Of a stretch of DNA of 64,000 nt, positions 19,259 to 31,460 are shown in pieces. The notes under the pieces were generated by a model. The model worked only from the letters and a program-made list of their open reading frames with translations, made no database searches and was not told the origin of the DNA. Location: NCBI RefSeq assembly GCF_013364155.1, contig NZ_CP054916.1, forward strand, positions 248,001 to 312,000, in the 5' to 3' direction. Position 1 is the first letter of the stretch. Each line of letters begins with the position of its first letter. A program made the translations under genes and the position numbers. The DNA comes from Streptomyces sp. NA02950. GTDB lineage: Bacteria; Actinomycetota; Actinomycetes; Streptomycetales; Streptomycetaceae.

Positions 19259-21538
19259 TTATGACGTCTTCCGCGCCGCGCTCTGCGCCTCGATGAAGCG
19301 CGCGAGTCGCGCGGTGCCCTTTTCGATGTCCGCGGTCGTCAGATAACTCGTGGACAGGCGGAGGGCGTGGTGGCCGCCGCCCCGCGGATAGAAGTAGTTC
19401 ATCGGCGTCCAGATGACGCCGAATTCCTGTGCGGACCGGGTCAGGGCCGCGTTGTCCGCCCGGAAGGGGACCTGCACCGTGAGGAAGAAACCTCCGGTGG
19501 GCTCGTTCCACCGCACGCCCAGGGCTGCCCGCCGGGCGGCCGGAAGGCGTGCGTCCAGATTGCGGAGGGTGGTCTGCATGGCGTTGCCGTAGTACGCCGC
19601 CGCGTCGGCGTTCAGGACGGAGAGCCGGCCCTCGGCGGCCAACAGGGCGCCGGCCACGGCGGCCTGGCTGAGCGACGAGGTGTTCACCGTCACCATGCTC
19701 TTGATCCGGGCGAGTTCGTCGGCGAGGAGCTCCGTCCGGCCGGTGTCGTCGAGGACCCGCTGGTCGGCGACGGCGAATCCGACCCGGGCGCCGGGGAACA
19801 CCGTCTTGGCGAAGGAGCCGAGGTGGATGACCGTGCGCGAGCGGTCCAGGGACTTCAGGGTCGGCAGCGGCACGCCCGGGCTCACCCTGCGGTAGGGGCT
19901 GTCCTCGATGATCAGGATGCCGTGCCGCTCCGCCAGCTCCAGCAGGGCGGCGCGCGTCGGGGCGTCCATCGTGGTCCCGGACGGGTTGGAGTGGTCGGGG
20001 ACCACATACAGGGCGCGCGGCCGTCGGCCGCGGGCTCGCTCCCCGAGAATCGCCGCCTCCAGCTCGGCGCAGGAGAACCCGTCCTCGCCCTCCTGAACGG
20101 GCGTCACCGCCACGTCGAGCAGCCGTGCCGCGCCCATGATGCCGACGTAGCAGGGGCTCGCCACGAGAAGGACGTCGTCGGGTCCGCTGATGAGGGCGCG
20201 CAGCACCAGCAGCATGGCTTCCTGCGCGCCGACTGTGACGACGATGGACTCGGCCGGGACGTCGATGTCCTCGTCCGCGCGCAACGAGTCGGCCACGATC
20301 TCGCGGATCTGGCCGGCGGTGGGCCCGTACTGGTACATGGCCGTGCGGATGTCCTGCGGGGTACGTCCCCGGGCGGCGAGGTGGTCGAGGTAGCGGCGCA
20401 GGTGGGTGAAGATCTCCTCGGTGTCGAAGAACCCGTCGTAAGGCCGTCCCGGGGCGAAGGAGATGGCGTCCGGGTAGCGGTGGGTGACCTCGTTCAGGAA
20501 GTTCATGGTGTCCAGGACGGGGTCGCAGAGGCTGGGGTGCAGGTCCGTCTTGCGCAGCTCGGCCGAGCGCGCCTCGCCCTTGCCCGGAACCCCACCCGGC
20601 CCCGGCGCGTCCCGGCGCGGCGCGGCGGGTGCCGGGCCGGGGCCGGCCGCGATCGCGGCGCGGTGCGCCTCGGCCACGGACGGGGTCGCGGTGAAGGTCA
20701 TCGCATCCCTCAACTCCCGGACGAGGCCGTCCAGCACCTCGGTGACGCCTGCTTCACCGCCGACGAGAAGCCCGTCCAGCACGGGCTGCCCGACGAGGAC
20801 GGCGTCGGCGCCCGAGGCGAGCGCGACGAGCACGTCGGCTCCGCCGCGCACACCACCGTCGAGCAGCACGGGACAGCGCCCGGCGAGAGCGTCGGCGAGG
20901 GCGGGCAGCGCCCGCAGGGATCCGGTGACCAGGCCGTCGGCTCCCGCGTCGACGGCACACCGGGCATCCGCCGCCGTGGCGGCACCGGCGACGATCAGCG
21001 GCAGCGGGGAGCTCGCGCGCAGCCGCTCCACATCGGCCCAGCCGGCCGCCGCGCCCCGTGGCGGCCGGTCGCCGCTGTGGGGCCGCAAGCTGAGGACGAG
21101 GGCGGCGCATCCGGCCTCCGCCGCCTCGGCCACGCGGTGCGGGGTGGCATCGGGGCCGCCGGTGACGTACGTCCGCAGCCACAGCGGGCCGCCCCCGGCC
21201 GCTGCCAGATCCGCCAGTCGGTGGGGGGTGGACGCGTCGACGACGGCGGGGAGTACGACCGCGCCGGCCGCCCGGGCCACGGCCGGCGCGCCCTTGGGAC
21301 GGGCGAGCCCGGCGAGCGGGCCGACGACGAGCGGCGCGCTCCAGCCACGGTGGAGGATCTTGACGGCGGTGTCGGGCGGCCCGGGCCGCGCGGACCGCCC
21401 CTGCTTCAGCCCTGCCCGCTCGAAGACGGCCCGGTTCTCCGCCGCGGCCTCCTCCTCCGCTGCCAGGAATTCCGCGAGAGAGGGTTCCAGGACCTCTCGT
21501 GCCTGTCGGCCATAGTCGTCCAGGGTCCGTCCGGCCAT
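19259..21538 (-). CDS. hpgT: Hmo-like domain fused to HpgT (4-hydroxyphenylglycine aminotransferase)
   Basis: A 759-residue two-domain protein. The C-terminal domain (about 335-755) is HpgT, a fold-type I PLP aminotransferase that turns 4-hydroxybenzoylformate into Hpg and 3,5-dihydroxyphenylglyoxylate into Dpg. The Schiff-base lysine is K578 in GSFAKTVFPGARVGF; YVVPDHSNPSG and LRLSTSYLT also fit. The N-terminal domain (1-300) resembles FMN-dependent hydroxymandelate oxidase (PVLLDGGVRGGADVLVAL, ADAVLVGQPVL), but where active enzymes have SNHGGRQLDG it reads VTGSLRALPAL, with no catalytic His or Arg. It is probably inactive or structural. A Pro/Ala/Gly-rich linker joins the halves. GAGGGG lies 6 bases before the ATG. 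An intact hmo is elsewhere in the cluster. Confidence 0.9.
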   Translation of the reverse strand: MAGRTLDDYGRQAREVLEPSLAEFLAAEEEAAAENRAVFERAGLKQGRSARPGPPDTAVKILHRGWSAPLVVGPLAGLARPKGAPAVARAAGAVVLPAVVDASTPHRLADLAAAGGGPLWLRTYVTGGPDATPHRVAEAAEAGCAALVLSLRPHSGDRPPRGAAAGWADVERLRASSPLPLIVAGAATAADARCAVDAGADGLVTGSLRALPALADALAGRCPVLLDGGVRGGADVLVALASGADAVLVGQPVLDGLLVGGEAGVTEVLDGLVRELRDAMTFTATPSVAEAHRAAIAAGPGPAPAAPRRDAPGPGGVPGKGEARSAELRKTDLHPSLCDPVLDTMNFLNEVTHRYPDAISFAPGRPYDGFFDTEEIFTHLRRYLDHLAARGRTPQDIRTAMYQYGPTAGQIREIVADSLRADEDIDVPAESIVVTVGAQEAMLLVLRALISGPDDVLLVASPCYVGIMGAARLLDVAVTPVQEGEDGFSCAELEAAILGERARGRRPRALYVVPDHSNPSGTTMDAPTRAALLELAERHGILIIEDSPYRRVSPGVPLPTLKSLDRSRTVIHLGSFAKTVFPGARVGFAVADQRVLDDTGRTELLADELARIKSMVTVNTSSLSQAAVAGALLAAEGRLSVLNADAAAYYGNAMQTTLRNLDARLPAARRAALGVRWNEPTGGFFLTVQVPFRADNAALTRSAQEFGVIWTPMNYFYPRGGGHHALRLSTSYLTTADIEKGTARLARFIEAQSAARKTS

Positions 21539-21685
21539 GGATATCCCCTCGGCGGAATCGAATTCGGCATGCTGATTTCGGCGGCCAGGATCACATGAAT
21601 CCGACGGGCCTCACAACGCTGTCCAACACGCCAGAATGCGCACTTGGACGAGGAGTTGACCAGGCGCAACCGGGTGTCTTCCCCT

Positions 21686-24574
21686 TTACCGCCCATTCGG
21701 CGAGCATGGGACGTCGGCGAAGCGTATGAGCGACTCCGGCAGCTCCGCCCGGCTGCGCACGTGAAGCTTCTTATAGATTTTCGTGAGGTGCTGTTCCACG
21801 GTGCTCACCGTGATGAAGAGTCGGCCGGCGATCTCCCGGTTGGTGCAGCCATAAGCGGCGAACGCGCCAACCCGGCGCTCCGCTTCGGTGAGTTCGGTGA
21901 GCGATTCGGGAACCTCCGGCGCCCCGGAGGCCGGGTCCTCGGGCAGCGTGCCGCGCGGCTCGGGCTCCTCGGGCCACGCCGGCCCGGAGTGGTCCCGGGC
22001 GTGCTCCACATACGTCCACGGCGAGGTCTGTGGGCGCGGCGGCTCGGCGGGGGCGGACCCTTGCTCCGCCGCCGACCGCGCGGTCTCCGCGTCGGCCATC
22101 GCCCGGCCCAGCTCCAGCCGGTCACCGCAGGCGCGCAGGATCCGTATCGCTTCCTGGAGCCGCTCCAGTCGGCCCTGGGGCGGGCCGGCCGCGGCGAGCA
22201 GGCGCAGCGCGACGCCGCGGGCGCGGGTGGTCTGCTCACCGAGCAGGGACAGATGCTCCTCGAGCAGGGCCCGTGCCCGCCGGTTCTCGCCCAAGGCGAG
22301 GAGGGCGGCAGCCGCGTCATTGCGCCAGTCCACGAGTTCGGGGACGTCCAGCCGCCATTCCCTCATCAGCTCCCCGCACGACCGCAAGTTCCGCAGCGCG
22401 GTGCGCGGCCGGCCGATGGCGAGGTGGTAGCGGCCGAGGGCGTGGAGATAGGGCAGGGCGAACGGCGTGTCGAACATGACCATGGGCACGGGCAGGTTGA
22501 GGTACGACATGGCCGTGTCGACGTCGCCCAGTTCGGTCCCCGCCCGGGCGGCGAGGGACAGCGGCAGACCGAGCGCGATGCCCCAGGCTTCGGGCGCGGC
22601 GAGGCCGAGCGCGGCCTGCGCGGCCTCGCCCGCCACCTTCAGGTCGCCGCTGCGCAGGGCGGCAGCCGCCCGGATCGTCTCCAGCAGCGCCCGCCGCATG
22701 GGGACGCGCCGGTTCCACGGCTCCTCCAGGAGCCGCTCCGACCACGCCACCGCCTCGTCCAGCCGGTAGCACTCGATCAGGAGAACCAGCGCGCACAGTG
22801 TGGCCTCGAAGGTGCTGCTCGTACGGGCGCCGCGCAGCACCCGGTAGGCCATCCGGTCGCACTCGTCGTCGCCGTTGAGGCCAGTGGCGAGGGTGAGGAA
22901 GGTGCGCGGCGACATGGACCCCGGTGCCCGCGCGCCGGGCGTGCCGGCCCGGGCGCCGGGGGCGGCCTCACCGGTGTCGCGTCGCGGCCCGGGGCGGCAG
23001 AAGGACAGCCAGAGCCGTGCCAGGTCGAGGTCGGAGTGTACGGCGTCCGGTGGCGTCCCCGCTCCGTCCCAGGCCTCCGACCTCTCCGTGGCCGCACGGG
23101 CCTCGATGGTCCGCAGCAGTGCGTCGGCCTGCGCCAACTCGCCCAGCCAGGCGTGCTGCCCGACCACGGCCAGGGCGTCGGGTCCGGTGAGCAGTCCGGC
23201 GCGGACCATCCGGCTGAGCTGTGCCAGGTGCCGGGCCGACTTCACCGGGTCCACGAGCCACTGGGCCTGGGCGAGGGCGGCCGTCGCTCCGGCCCGCTGG
23301 GTGGCGTCAACGCAGACGGAGGCGGCGTGGCGCAGATAGGTGATCCCGGCATCGATGTCTCCGGCGTCAATGGCCTCCCGGGCGGCCTCGCGGAGGATAT
23401 GGGGATGCCAAGGGGCCTTGAGCGACTCATGGGTGGCCATGAGCTGGTCGGCCACCGCGGCGGCCGGGGCGCCGCTCTCGTGCAGGAGTTCGGCGGCCCG
23501 GGCGCGCATCGCGAAGAGGTCCCTGGCGGGGATGTCCGCGAGGACGGCCAGCCGGGCCCGTTCATGGCGGAACCGGTTGCCGGACAGCAGGCCGGCCGCG
23601 TTCAGTTCGGCGATGCTGCGCCGGACGGAGGTGACGTCGTCGCCGAGGAAGTCACCGATCAGGGCGGGGCCGACCGACTCGCCGAGCACCGCGATGGCGC
23701 GCGCCGTCGCGGACATGGCCGGCTCGCAGCGGTGCAGGCAGCGCAGATAGGCGTGCCGGAAGGACTCACCGGGCAGCGGAGCGTGGGAGGCGGCCGAGTA
23801 CGGCCCGGTCGGCGGCGTGTCCCGTGCGTCCGCCTCGGCGCGCTCGCTCAGCTCCTCGGCGTACGGGGCGTCTTCGGCGTCCTCGATGAGGGCGTGCAGC
23901 AGCAGCGGGTTGCCGCCGCTGGTCTCGGCCCACAGCTTGGCGGTTTCCCCGGCCGCCGAGCCGGTGACCGGGTGAGCGGCCAGTTGTCCGGCCACACCGT
24001 CGACGCCGAGCGTGCCCAGGCGGATCCGATGGCAGTAGGGAAGGTGCAGGGTCTCGGCGTGGAGCGTCCTCAGCTCCCGCTCGTGGCAGGAGCTCTCGGC
24101 CAGCAGGACCAGGATCGCGGAGGCGTCTATGCGGCGTATGAGGTAGCTGAGGCACTCGAGCGAGGCCTCGTCCGCGAAGTGCACATCGTCGACGCCGAGG
24201 ACGAGGGTCTGTTCACGGGCGAACTCGGTGACGGTCCGGCAGATACGCTGCAGCACGGCGAGCGGTACCCGTCCGGACCCGGGTAACACCTCGTCCGCAT
24301 CGGCGAGCGGATCGGCGACCGTCCCCACGGCGCGCATCGCACTCAGCAACTGGTCGACGAGGCCCAGTCGGTCCAACTGCTCGCTGGCGGAGGCCGTCAT
24401 GGACAGGAAACGGCCGCCCCGCTCGGTGGCCCAGTCGGCGAAGCACCGGATCAGCGCGGTCTTTCCGCAGGCCACCGGCCCGTGCGCCAGGACGACCGCG
24501 CCCTTCCCCTGCTCGCACCCGGTGTACAGCTTCTCCAGCAGCCGGAGTTCTTCGCCTCTTTCACTGAGATTCAC
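21686..24574 (-). CDS. LAL-type LuxR regulator, cluster-situated
   Basis: A 962-residue LAL regulator from the chosen GTG. An N-terminal ATPase has Walker A GPVACGKTALI and a Walker B-like LVLGVDDVHFADE. A long helical middle follows. The C-terminal LuxR helix-turn-helix has LTEAERRVGAFAAYG, then NREIAGRLFITVSTVEQHL and YKKLHVRSRAEL. GTG 24574 (protein VNLSERGEEL) follows GGGGGGT by four bases; a GTG two codons earlier and a TTG 26 codons upstream are alternatives with poorer context. It lies inside the precursor operon between prephenate dehydrogenase and hpgT, so control of the peptide cluster is likely. It is only distantly like the LAL at 1.8-4.5 kb. Confidence 0.9.
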   Translation of the reverse strand: MNLSERGEELRLLEKLYTGCEQGKGAVVLAHGPVACGKTALIRCFADWATERGGRFLSMTASASEQLDRLGLVDQLLSAMRAVGTVADPLADADEVLPGSGRVPLAVLQRICRTVTEFAREQTLVLGVDDVHFADEASLECLSYLIRRIDASAILVLLAESSCHERELRTLHAETLHLPYCHRIRLGTLGVDGVAGQLAAHPVTGSAAGETAKLWAETSGGNPLLLHALIEDAEDAPYAEELSERAEADARDTPPTGPYSAASHAPLPGESFRHAYLRCLHRCEPAMSATARAIAVLGESVGPALIGDFLGDDVTSVRRSIAELNAAGLLSGNRFRHERARLAVLADIPARDLFAMRARAAELLHESGAPAAAVADQLMATHESLKAPWHPHILREAAREAIDAGDIDAGITYLRHAASVCVDATQRAGATAALAQAQWLVDPVKSARHLAQLSRMVRAGLLTGPDALAVVGQHAWLGELAQADALLRTIEARAATERSEAWDGAGTPPDAVHSDLDLARLWLSFCRPGPRRDTGEAAPGARAGTPGARAPGSMSPRTFLTLATGLNGDDECDRMAYRVLRGARTSSTFEATLCALVLLIECYRLDEAVAWSERLLEEPWNRRVPMRRALLETIRAAAALRSGDLKVAGEAAQAALGLAAPEAWGIALGLPLSLAARAGTELGDVDTAMSYLNLPVPMVMFDTPFALPYLHALGRYHLAIGRPRTALRNLRSCGELMREWRLDVPELVDWRNDAAAALLALGENRRARALLEEHLSLLGEQTTRARGVALRLLAAAGPPQGRLERLQEAIRILRACGDRLELGRAMADAETARSAAEQGSAPAEPPRPQTSPWTYVEHARDHSGPAWPEEPEPRGTLPEDPASGAPEVPESLTELTEAERRVGAFAAYGCTNREIAGRLFITVSTVEQHLTKIYKKLHVRSRAELPESLIRFADVPCSPNGR

Positions 24575-24744
24575 AGGCACCCCCCGCACCCTGTGCCGCG
24601 ACCCGACGACGCCGCTGAATTCCGCGCCACGGCCCGGCAAACTGTCCAGCAATGGAGAAGAAAAAGAGAGGGGCTTCTGACCTGCATCGATACCGAGGTG
24701 GGGGTGGCGGAACCTGTAAGGATGCCGACAACAGAAGCACTTCG

Positions 24745-26064
24745 TCAGTCAGGATAGCGGCTCGATCCGGCCCCTGTGTGCCGCATTCCTGCCGCCGGAA
24801 AGGGAATAGCCGATTCCGAGCCTCGGAGGCCGGGCACGGAAACCCGGCTTCCCCTTTCCTCTTTGCTTTCTCCCTCGGCCCACTTGTCTCGCTCGCAACT
24901 CTGGTCCGTCTGACCTCCCTTGACTGCCGTGACGTCTTCGTCGTACTCGCATCTCACCGCCCATCCCCCGGCTCGCAGCCCGGCCGTGAGCGGTGCCGCC
25001 ACGGCGGGTGGCAGGGGGAAGGTCACCGCGAGCCCACCGTCCGCCATGCCCTCCGGTCCGGCCCCCGCGTCGGTCACCACCGCGTCCTCGCCGCTGACGC
25101 CGAGCTCCGCCACCGCGTGCAGCAGCAATCGCAGTTCTCCGGGGCGGCCCCGGACCCCCACGCACACCCGGGCGCCCGCACCGGCGTCGCCAGGCCGGGC
25201 CTGAGGTACGGCGGCAAGACCCTCGATTCCCCGGTCCAGCAGATCCACCACCGTCCGCCTGGCCCGGTCGCGTTCGGCGCCGTCCGGCTCGCCGTCCGGC
25301 CCGGCGAGCAGTTCCAGGGCCGTCACCAGGCAGGACAGATCGGCGTGCAGGTCCTTCGCGACCCCGGCTATGGCCCCCGCGTTGGACTGGAGGATGTCCC
25401 CCCACAGCCGGGAGTCGCCCGCGGCGATCCGGGTGACGTCCCGCAACCCCTGGCCGGCGAAGCGGGACGCCTCCTCCGGCGCCTCCCGCAGCCGCGCCGC
25501 CATCAGGCTCGCCAGCAGATGGGGCACGTGCGAGGTCAGCGCCACCGCGTCGTCGTGCTCCCGGCTCCGGGTCAGCACCGGGACCGCGCCGCACAGTTCC
25601 ACCAGCTCGAGGGCCGCCTCCAGGGTCGCGTCCGAGGTGCGCCCGGACGGGGTGAGCGCCCACGGCCGGCCCCGGAAGAGATCGGCCCGGGCAGCCAGCG
25701 GACCGGACCGTTCACGGCCCGCCATCGGATGCCCCCCGACGTACCGGGACGGATCCGGGGCCTGGCTCAGCGCCAGCCGCACCGGCACCGCCTTCACACT
25801 GGCCACATCGGTGTACGTATGGGCGAGCCCACGCCGCTGCGTCTCGACCAGTGCCGCTCCGACCGCGCTCGGCGGCACCGCGAGCACCGCGAGGTCCACG
25901 GGCGCGGCGGGTTCCTCGGCCAGGCCCGCCCCCAGGGCCGCGGCCGTCCTCGCGGCCACGGGGTTCCGGTCGGACAGGAAGACCGTCACCCCCCGACGGT
26001 TCGCGGCGAGCGCGATCGACGTACCGATCAGACCGGTGCCGACGACGGCCATCGTGCGCAACAC
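24745..26064 (-). CDS. pdh: Prephenate dehydrogenase
   Basis: A 439-residue NAD-dependent prephenate dehydrogenase that supplies 4-hydroxyphenylpyruvate, the substrate of HmaS. The Rossmann motif is GTGLIGTS near the N terminus. Catalytic-domain motifs include TDVASVK and the substrate-binding GGHPMAGRERSG, with HDDAVALTSHVPHLLAS. A C-terminal segment (about 305-375) looks like an ACT-type regulatory domain, followed by a polar tail. The GTG at 26064 is the first start; an ATG four codons on, directly before AVVGTG, is an alternative. Clusters using Hpg commonly carry such a dedicated copy. It is divergent from hmaS, sharing a 190-bp promoter region. Confidence 0.92.
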   Translation of the reverse strand: MLRTMAVVGTGLIGTSIALAANRRGVTVFLSDRNPVAARTAAALGAGLAEEPAAPVDLAVLAVPPSAVGAALVETQRRGLAHTYTDVASVKAVPVRLALSQAPDPSRYVGGHPMAGRERSGPLAARADLFRGRPWALTPSGRTSDATLEAALELVELCGAVPVLTRSREHDDAVALTSHVPHLLASLMAARLREAPEEASRFAGQGLRDVTRIAAGDSRLWGDILQSNAGAIAGVAKDLHADLSCLVTALELLAGPDGEPDGAERDRARRTVVDLLDRGIEGLAAVPQARPGDAGAGARVCVGVRGRPGELRLLLHAVAELGVSGEDAVVTDAGAGPEGMADGGLAVTFPLPPAVAAPLTAGLRAGGWAVRCEYDEDVTAVKGGQTDQSCERDKWAEGESKEERGSRVSVPGLRGSESAIPFPAAGMRHTGAGSSRYPD

Positions 26065-28549
<2,485 letters not shown>

Positions 28550-28581
28550 GGTCCGGCCCCGGGGGGTCCCGCGTATGAGGA

Positions 28582-28612
28582 GACCGCAGCGGAGGCCAAC
28601 TCCGCGGCGGTC
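28582..28612. terminator. Hairpin between convergent hmo and strR-like gene
   Basis: GACCGC-ag-CGGAG-gccaa-CTCCG-cg-GCGGTC forms an 11-bp stem with a 2x2 internal mismatch, about 33 bases after the hmo stop. It may serve as a terminator for either gene. Confidence 0.5.
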
Positions 28613-28732
28613 CCGTCGCGTATGTGAGAGGGAAGCCCGGGCGGGCGTGGGCCCGGCACGGCACGGCACGGCAGGGAACGTCCAACCGTCCGCTTTCGAC
28701 GCTCGGACGCTCGCACGCCCGGCCGACACGGG

Positions 28733-29737
28733 CTAGCCGATCTGTGCGACCTCCTCCTTCACCCGTGCGGCGAACTCCGACCACTGGACGGCGAACTGAT
28801 GCGCGAGATCCGCTACGATGTCGCTGCAGTGCGGCGGGACGTTGGTGATGATGGCCTCCCACTCCTCCTTGCGCACCGTGTGGAGCGCGAGGAGCCGCAG
28901 CAGATTGCGCCCGGTCTCCGTGAAGCGCAGCGCCGGGTCGGCCTTCAACCGTTTCACGAGCACGGCACGGTCCGGCACGGGGGCTCCCTTCGGCCGGGCT
29001 CCCTGTCGGCCGATCCCGACGGGCCCGAACTCCTGCCGCAGGGCGCGGGGTTCATCCGGGCCGGTGTCGTTCTTCCTCCCCCGCCTCCGGGGCAGCAGAT
29101 CCTCGCCGTTGCGCAGCCGGTTGCGCACATCACGGGCCGTCTCCGGAGAGATGCCCGCCGCGCGGGCCACCTGGCGCAGCGACAGTTCCGGATTGGCCGT
29201 GAGCAGCTCTCCGGCGAGAAGGCGGCCCACGCTTCCGTCGACCGGCCGCAGTCGGCCGTCCTGTCCCAGCCGTCTGCCGGTCAGCTCGGTTTCCCGCACC
29301 ACCCGGCTGCGGATGTCGCCCACCGTCCCCGGGGAGATCCCGGTGGTCGAGGCGACCCGCCGGTCGGACCACTGCGGATGCGTCGCGATGATGCGCTCGG
29401 CCGCGCGCTTGCGGTCCCCGAGCGAGAGCGGCAGACCGTGTGTGACGTTGAGCTTCACGGCGAGGACGAAGGCCGCGGCCTCGTCCCCGTCGAAGAAACG
29501 GGCGGCGATGGTGTGCTCGCCGCGCAGCCGGGCCGCCTTCAGCCGATGGAAGCCGTCGATGACCCGCATCGTCGGCCGGTGCACCGTGATCGGCGGCAGC
29601 GGGTCCTGGGCCACCGCCAGGACCTGGATGTGCTCCGGCCTCTCCCCTGCCAGTCGTGGTGAGCCGGCCAGGCTCAACGAGCCGATGTCGACCTCCACGA
29701 CAGGCTGCTGATTGATTGCCTCCTCATCGGGTTCCAC
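28733..29737 (-). CDS. StrR-family pathway-specific activator
   Basis: A 334-residue DNA-binding regulator of the StrR/Bbr type found in aminoglycoside and glycopeptide clusters. It has a ParB-like N-terminal region with IDGFHRLKAARLRGE (60-74). Two helix-turn-helix segments follow: RRVASTTGISPGTVGDIRSR (126-145) and LRQVARAAGISPETARDVRN (187-206). A basic patch (PRRRGRK) and a C-terminal helical part come next. The GTG at 29737 was chosen because GGAGGAG lies 5 bases upstream and the N terminus then matches family size; the longer frame adds an Arg-rich non-homologous leader. It most likely activates the precursor and NRPS promoters. Confidence 0.9.
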   Translation of the reverse strand: MEPDEEAINQQPVVEVDIGSLSLAGSPRLAGERPEHIQVLAVAQDPLPPITVHRPTMRVIDGFHRLKAARLRGEHTIAARFFDGDEAAAFVLAVKLNVTHGLPLSLGDRKRAAERIIATHPQWSDRRVASTTGISPGTVGDIRSRVVRETELTGRRLGQDGRLRPVDGSVGRLLAGELLTANPELSLRQVARAAGISPETARDVRNRLRNGEDLLPRRRGRKNDTGPDEPRALRQEFGPVGIGRQGARPKGAPVPDRAVLVKRLKADPALRFTETGRNLLRLLALHTVRKEEWEAIITNVPPHCSDIVADLAHQFAVQWSEFAARVKEEVAQIG

Positions 29738-30257
29738 GCCAGCTCCTCCCCCGTTGACGCGGCCGACCCTCGCCGTCCGCGCGAGAAACTCCCGCCGGAC
29801 CCTTCCCTCCGCTGCTAAATGCCCCGCAATTCTTGCGGAATTGAGGGAAGCAGATGGTCGACAATGCTCTCCACCCCGTCGCCCCGACAAGGAGTAGAAC
29901 ATCTGAGCGGTGGAATGCTCTTCCGGCGGATATGAGCGAAATTAACAGCCCTGTTTCGATACAGAAACCCCTGCCCGGAGCCGCACCCCACCCCTATGCC
30001 CGTCCCCCTAGAGGGGTTTGAGCAGGTGAACGGCGCTGCCACGGGCACGAAGCCCGGCGGGCGACAGCGGCTCGTAGGGGGTGGTGAAGCCACTGTAGGC
30101 GGCGTGACGTGGTGTTGCGCGGACCGGGGCTCGCGCGGGCGGCGAGGAACGGCCCGGCGCATTCCGCACATGCCCGACCGTATACATGCGCCCAAAAACG
30201 ACCATGCCCGGCACGCGGTCGGGGGTACCGCGGTGCCGGGCATGGAGAAGGGGGCCG
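29738..30257. other. Intergenic with regulator promoter
   Basis: 520 bp between the StrR-like start and the 3' end of the transporter permease. It holds the promoter of the regulator. The right half is C-rich with no protein-like frame. I see no gene. Confidence 0.5.
29824..29843. promoter_or_regulatory. Overlapping inverted repeats upstream of the StrR-like gene
   Basis: CCGCAA-TTC-TTGCGG (29824-29838) overlaps CAATTC-N5-GAATTG (29827-29843), both perfect, about 90 bases upstream of the regulator start. Overlapping symmetries of this kind suit an operator. There is no match to the known StrR consensus. Confidence 0.4.
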
Positions 30258-31460
30258 TCAGGTGGTCCGGAGCGCTTCGGTCGGCGCCATGCGTGCCGCG
30301 CGGAGCGCGGGCAGCAGGCCGGCGATGGCTCCGATCGCGACGGCCGCGCCGAGCCCCCCGCCCCAGGCCAGCACCGGAACCACCGTGGCCCAGTCCTTGA
30401 CCTGGGCGTAGACCATGGTGGCGACCACGCCCAGGGCCACGCCCACCGCGCCGCCGAGCGCCGCGAGAAGAATCGCCTCGCACAGGAACTGGAGGCGGAT
30501 ATGGCCCTTGGTGGCGCCGAGCGCACGCCGCAGTCCGATCTCGGAGCGGCGCTCCAGGACGGAGATGACCATGGTGTTGGCGACACCGACACCGCCCACC
30601 AGCAGGGCCACCGCACCGAGCCCGAGGAACAGGCCGTTCAGTGCCGACTGGGCCGCGGCCCGTGCCTCCAGCGCCTCCGAAGGCTGGCTGACGCTGACCT
30701 CGTCGGCGTGCTCCGGGTTGGCGGTGGCCGCCAGCAGCTGCTGGACGTCCGTGACATGGTCGGTGTCGGCCCGCACGTAGATCATCGATGGGTGGCCGTC
30801 GAAGTGCAGATACTTCTCAGCGGCCGAGTACCCGACCAGCACCGCGGAGTCGATCTCCGGGGTCAGCTTCGCGGGATTGAGGATCCCCGCGACGTAGAAC
30901 CACTGACCGCCGACCCAGATGCGCGCCCCCGGGTGGACCTCGCCGACGCCCAGGCGGGCGGCTGCGGTCGCGCCGAGCACCGCGACCGGCTCCCTGGCGG
31001 TGGCCGCGTTGAGATACCGGCCCTCGGCGACGGTGGTCCGCACCGCGGCGGGCAGGCCGAGACTGGCGGCGTGGACCGTGAGGCCGTTGGTGTTGATCGA
31101 CGGGATATAGGGGCTGCGGAAGGCATCGGCCTTGATTTTTCCGGTGCTCTGGACCTTCTCGACGTTATCGACCCGGCTGATCATCGAGGGCGCCTCGGCG
31201 GGGAGCTTGGCCTCTCCGCCGCCCAGGACCCGGCCCGGGGTGACCGTCAGCAAATTGGTCCCGAGTTTGTCGAGCTCGGCCAGCAATCCCGCCTGGGACG
31301 AGGCGGACAGGCCCATCACCGCCACCATCGCGGCGACGCCGATGGCGATCCCCAGTGCGGACAGCGCCGCCCGCATGCGCCGGGTGCGCAGCCCCACGCT
31401 CGCCGTCCGGGCCAGGTCGGCCGGATGCATCCGGGCAGGAGCCGGAGCCGTGGTGGTCAT
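30258..31460 (-). CDS. MacB/FtsX-type ABC transporter permease
   Basis: A 400-residue permease of the MacB family. It has one N-terminal membrane helix ([20 protein letters not shown]), a large extracellular MacB-PCD-like domain (about 55-270) and three C-terminal helices in the FtsX domain ([39 protein letters not shown] between helices, and the last ending [17 protein letters not shown]). The ATG overlaps the ATPase end by 4 bases. It is third of a coupled set, membrane fusion protein - ATPase - permease. It probably exports a peptide or acts as a mechanotransducing efflux pump; export of or resistance to the cluster product is plausible. Confidence 0.92.
   Translation of the reverse strand: MTTTAPAPARMHPADLARTASVGLRTRRMRAALSALGIAIGVAAMVAVMGLSASSQAGLLAELDKLGTNLLTVTPGRVLGGGEAKLPAEAPSMISRVDNVEKVQSTGKIKADAFRSPYIPSINTNGLTVHAASLGLPAAVRTTVAEGRYLNAATAREPVAVLGATAAARLGVGEVHPGARIWVGGQWFYVAGILNPAKLTPEIDSAVLVGYSAAEKYLHFDGHPSMIYVRADTDHVTDVQQLLAATANPEHADEVSVSQPSEALEARAAAQSALNGLFLGLGAVALLVGGVGVANTMVISVLERRSEIGLRRALGATKGHIRLQFLCEAILLAALGGAVGVALGVVATMVYAQVKDWATVVPVLAWGGGLGAAVAIGAIAGLLPALRAARMAPTEALRTT

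Noticed and set aside
30003..30018. CCCCTAGAGGGG as an operator
   Set aside because: It is not a true palindrome (its reverse complement is CCCCTCTAGGGG), and the stem would have a two-base loop.
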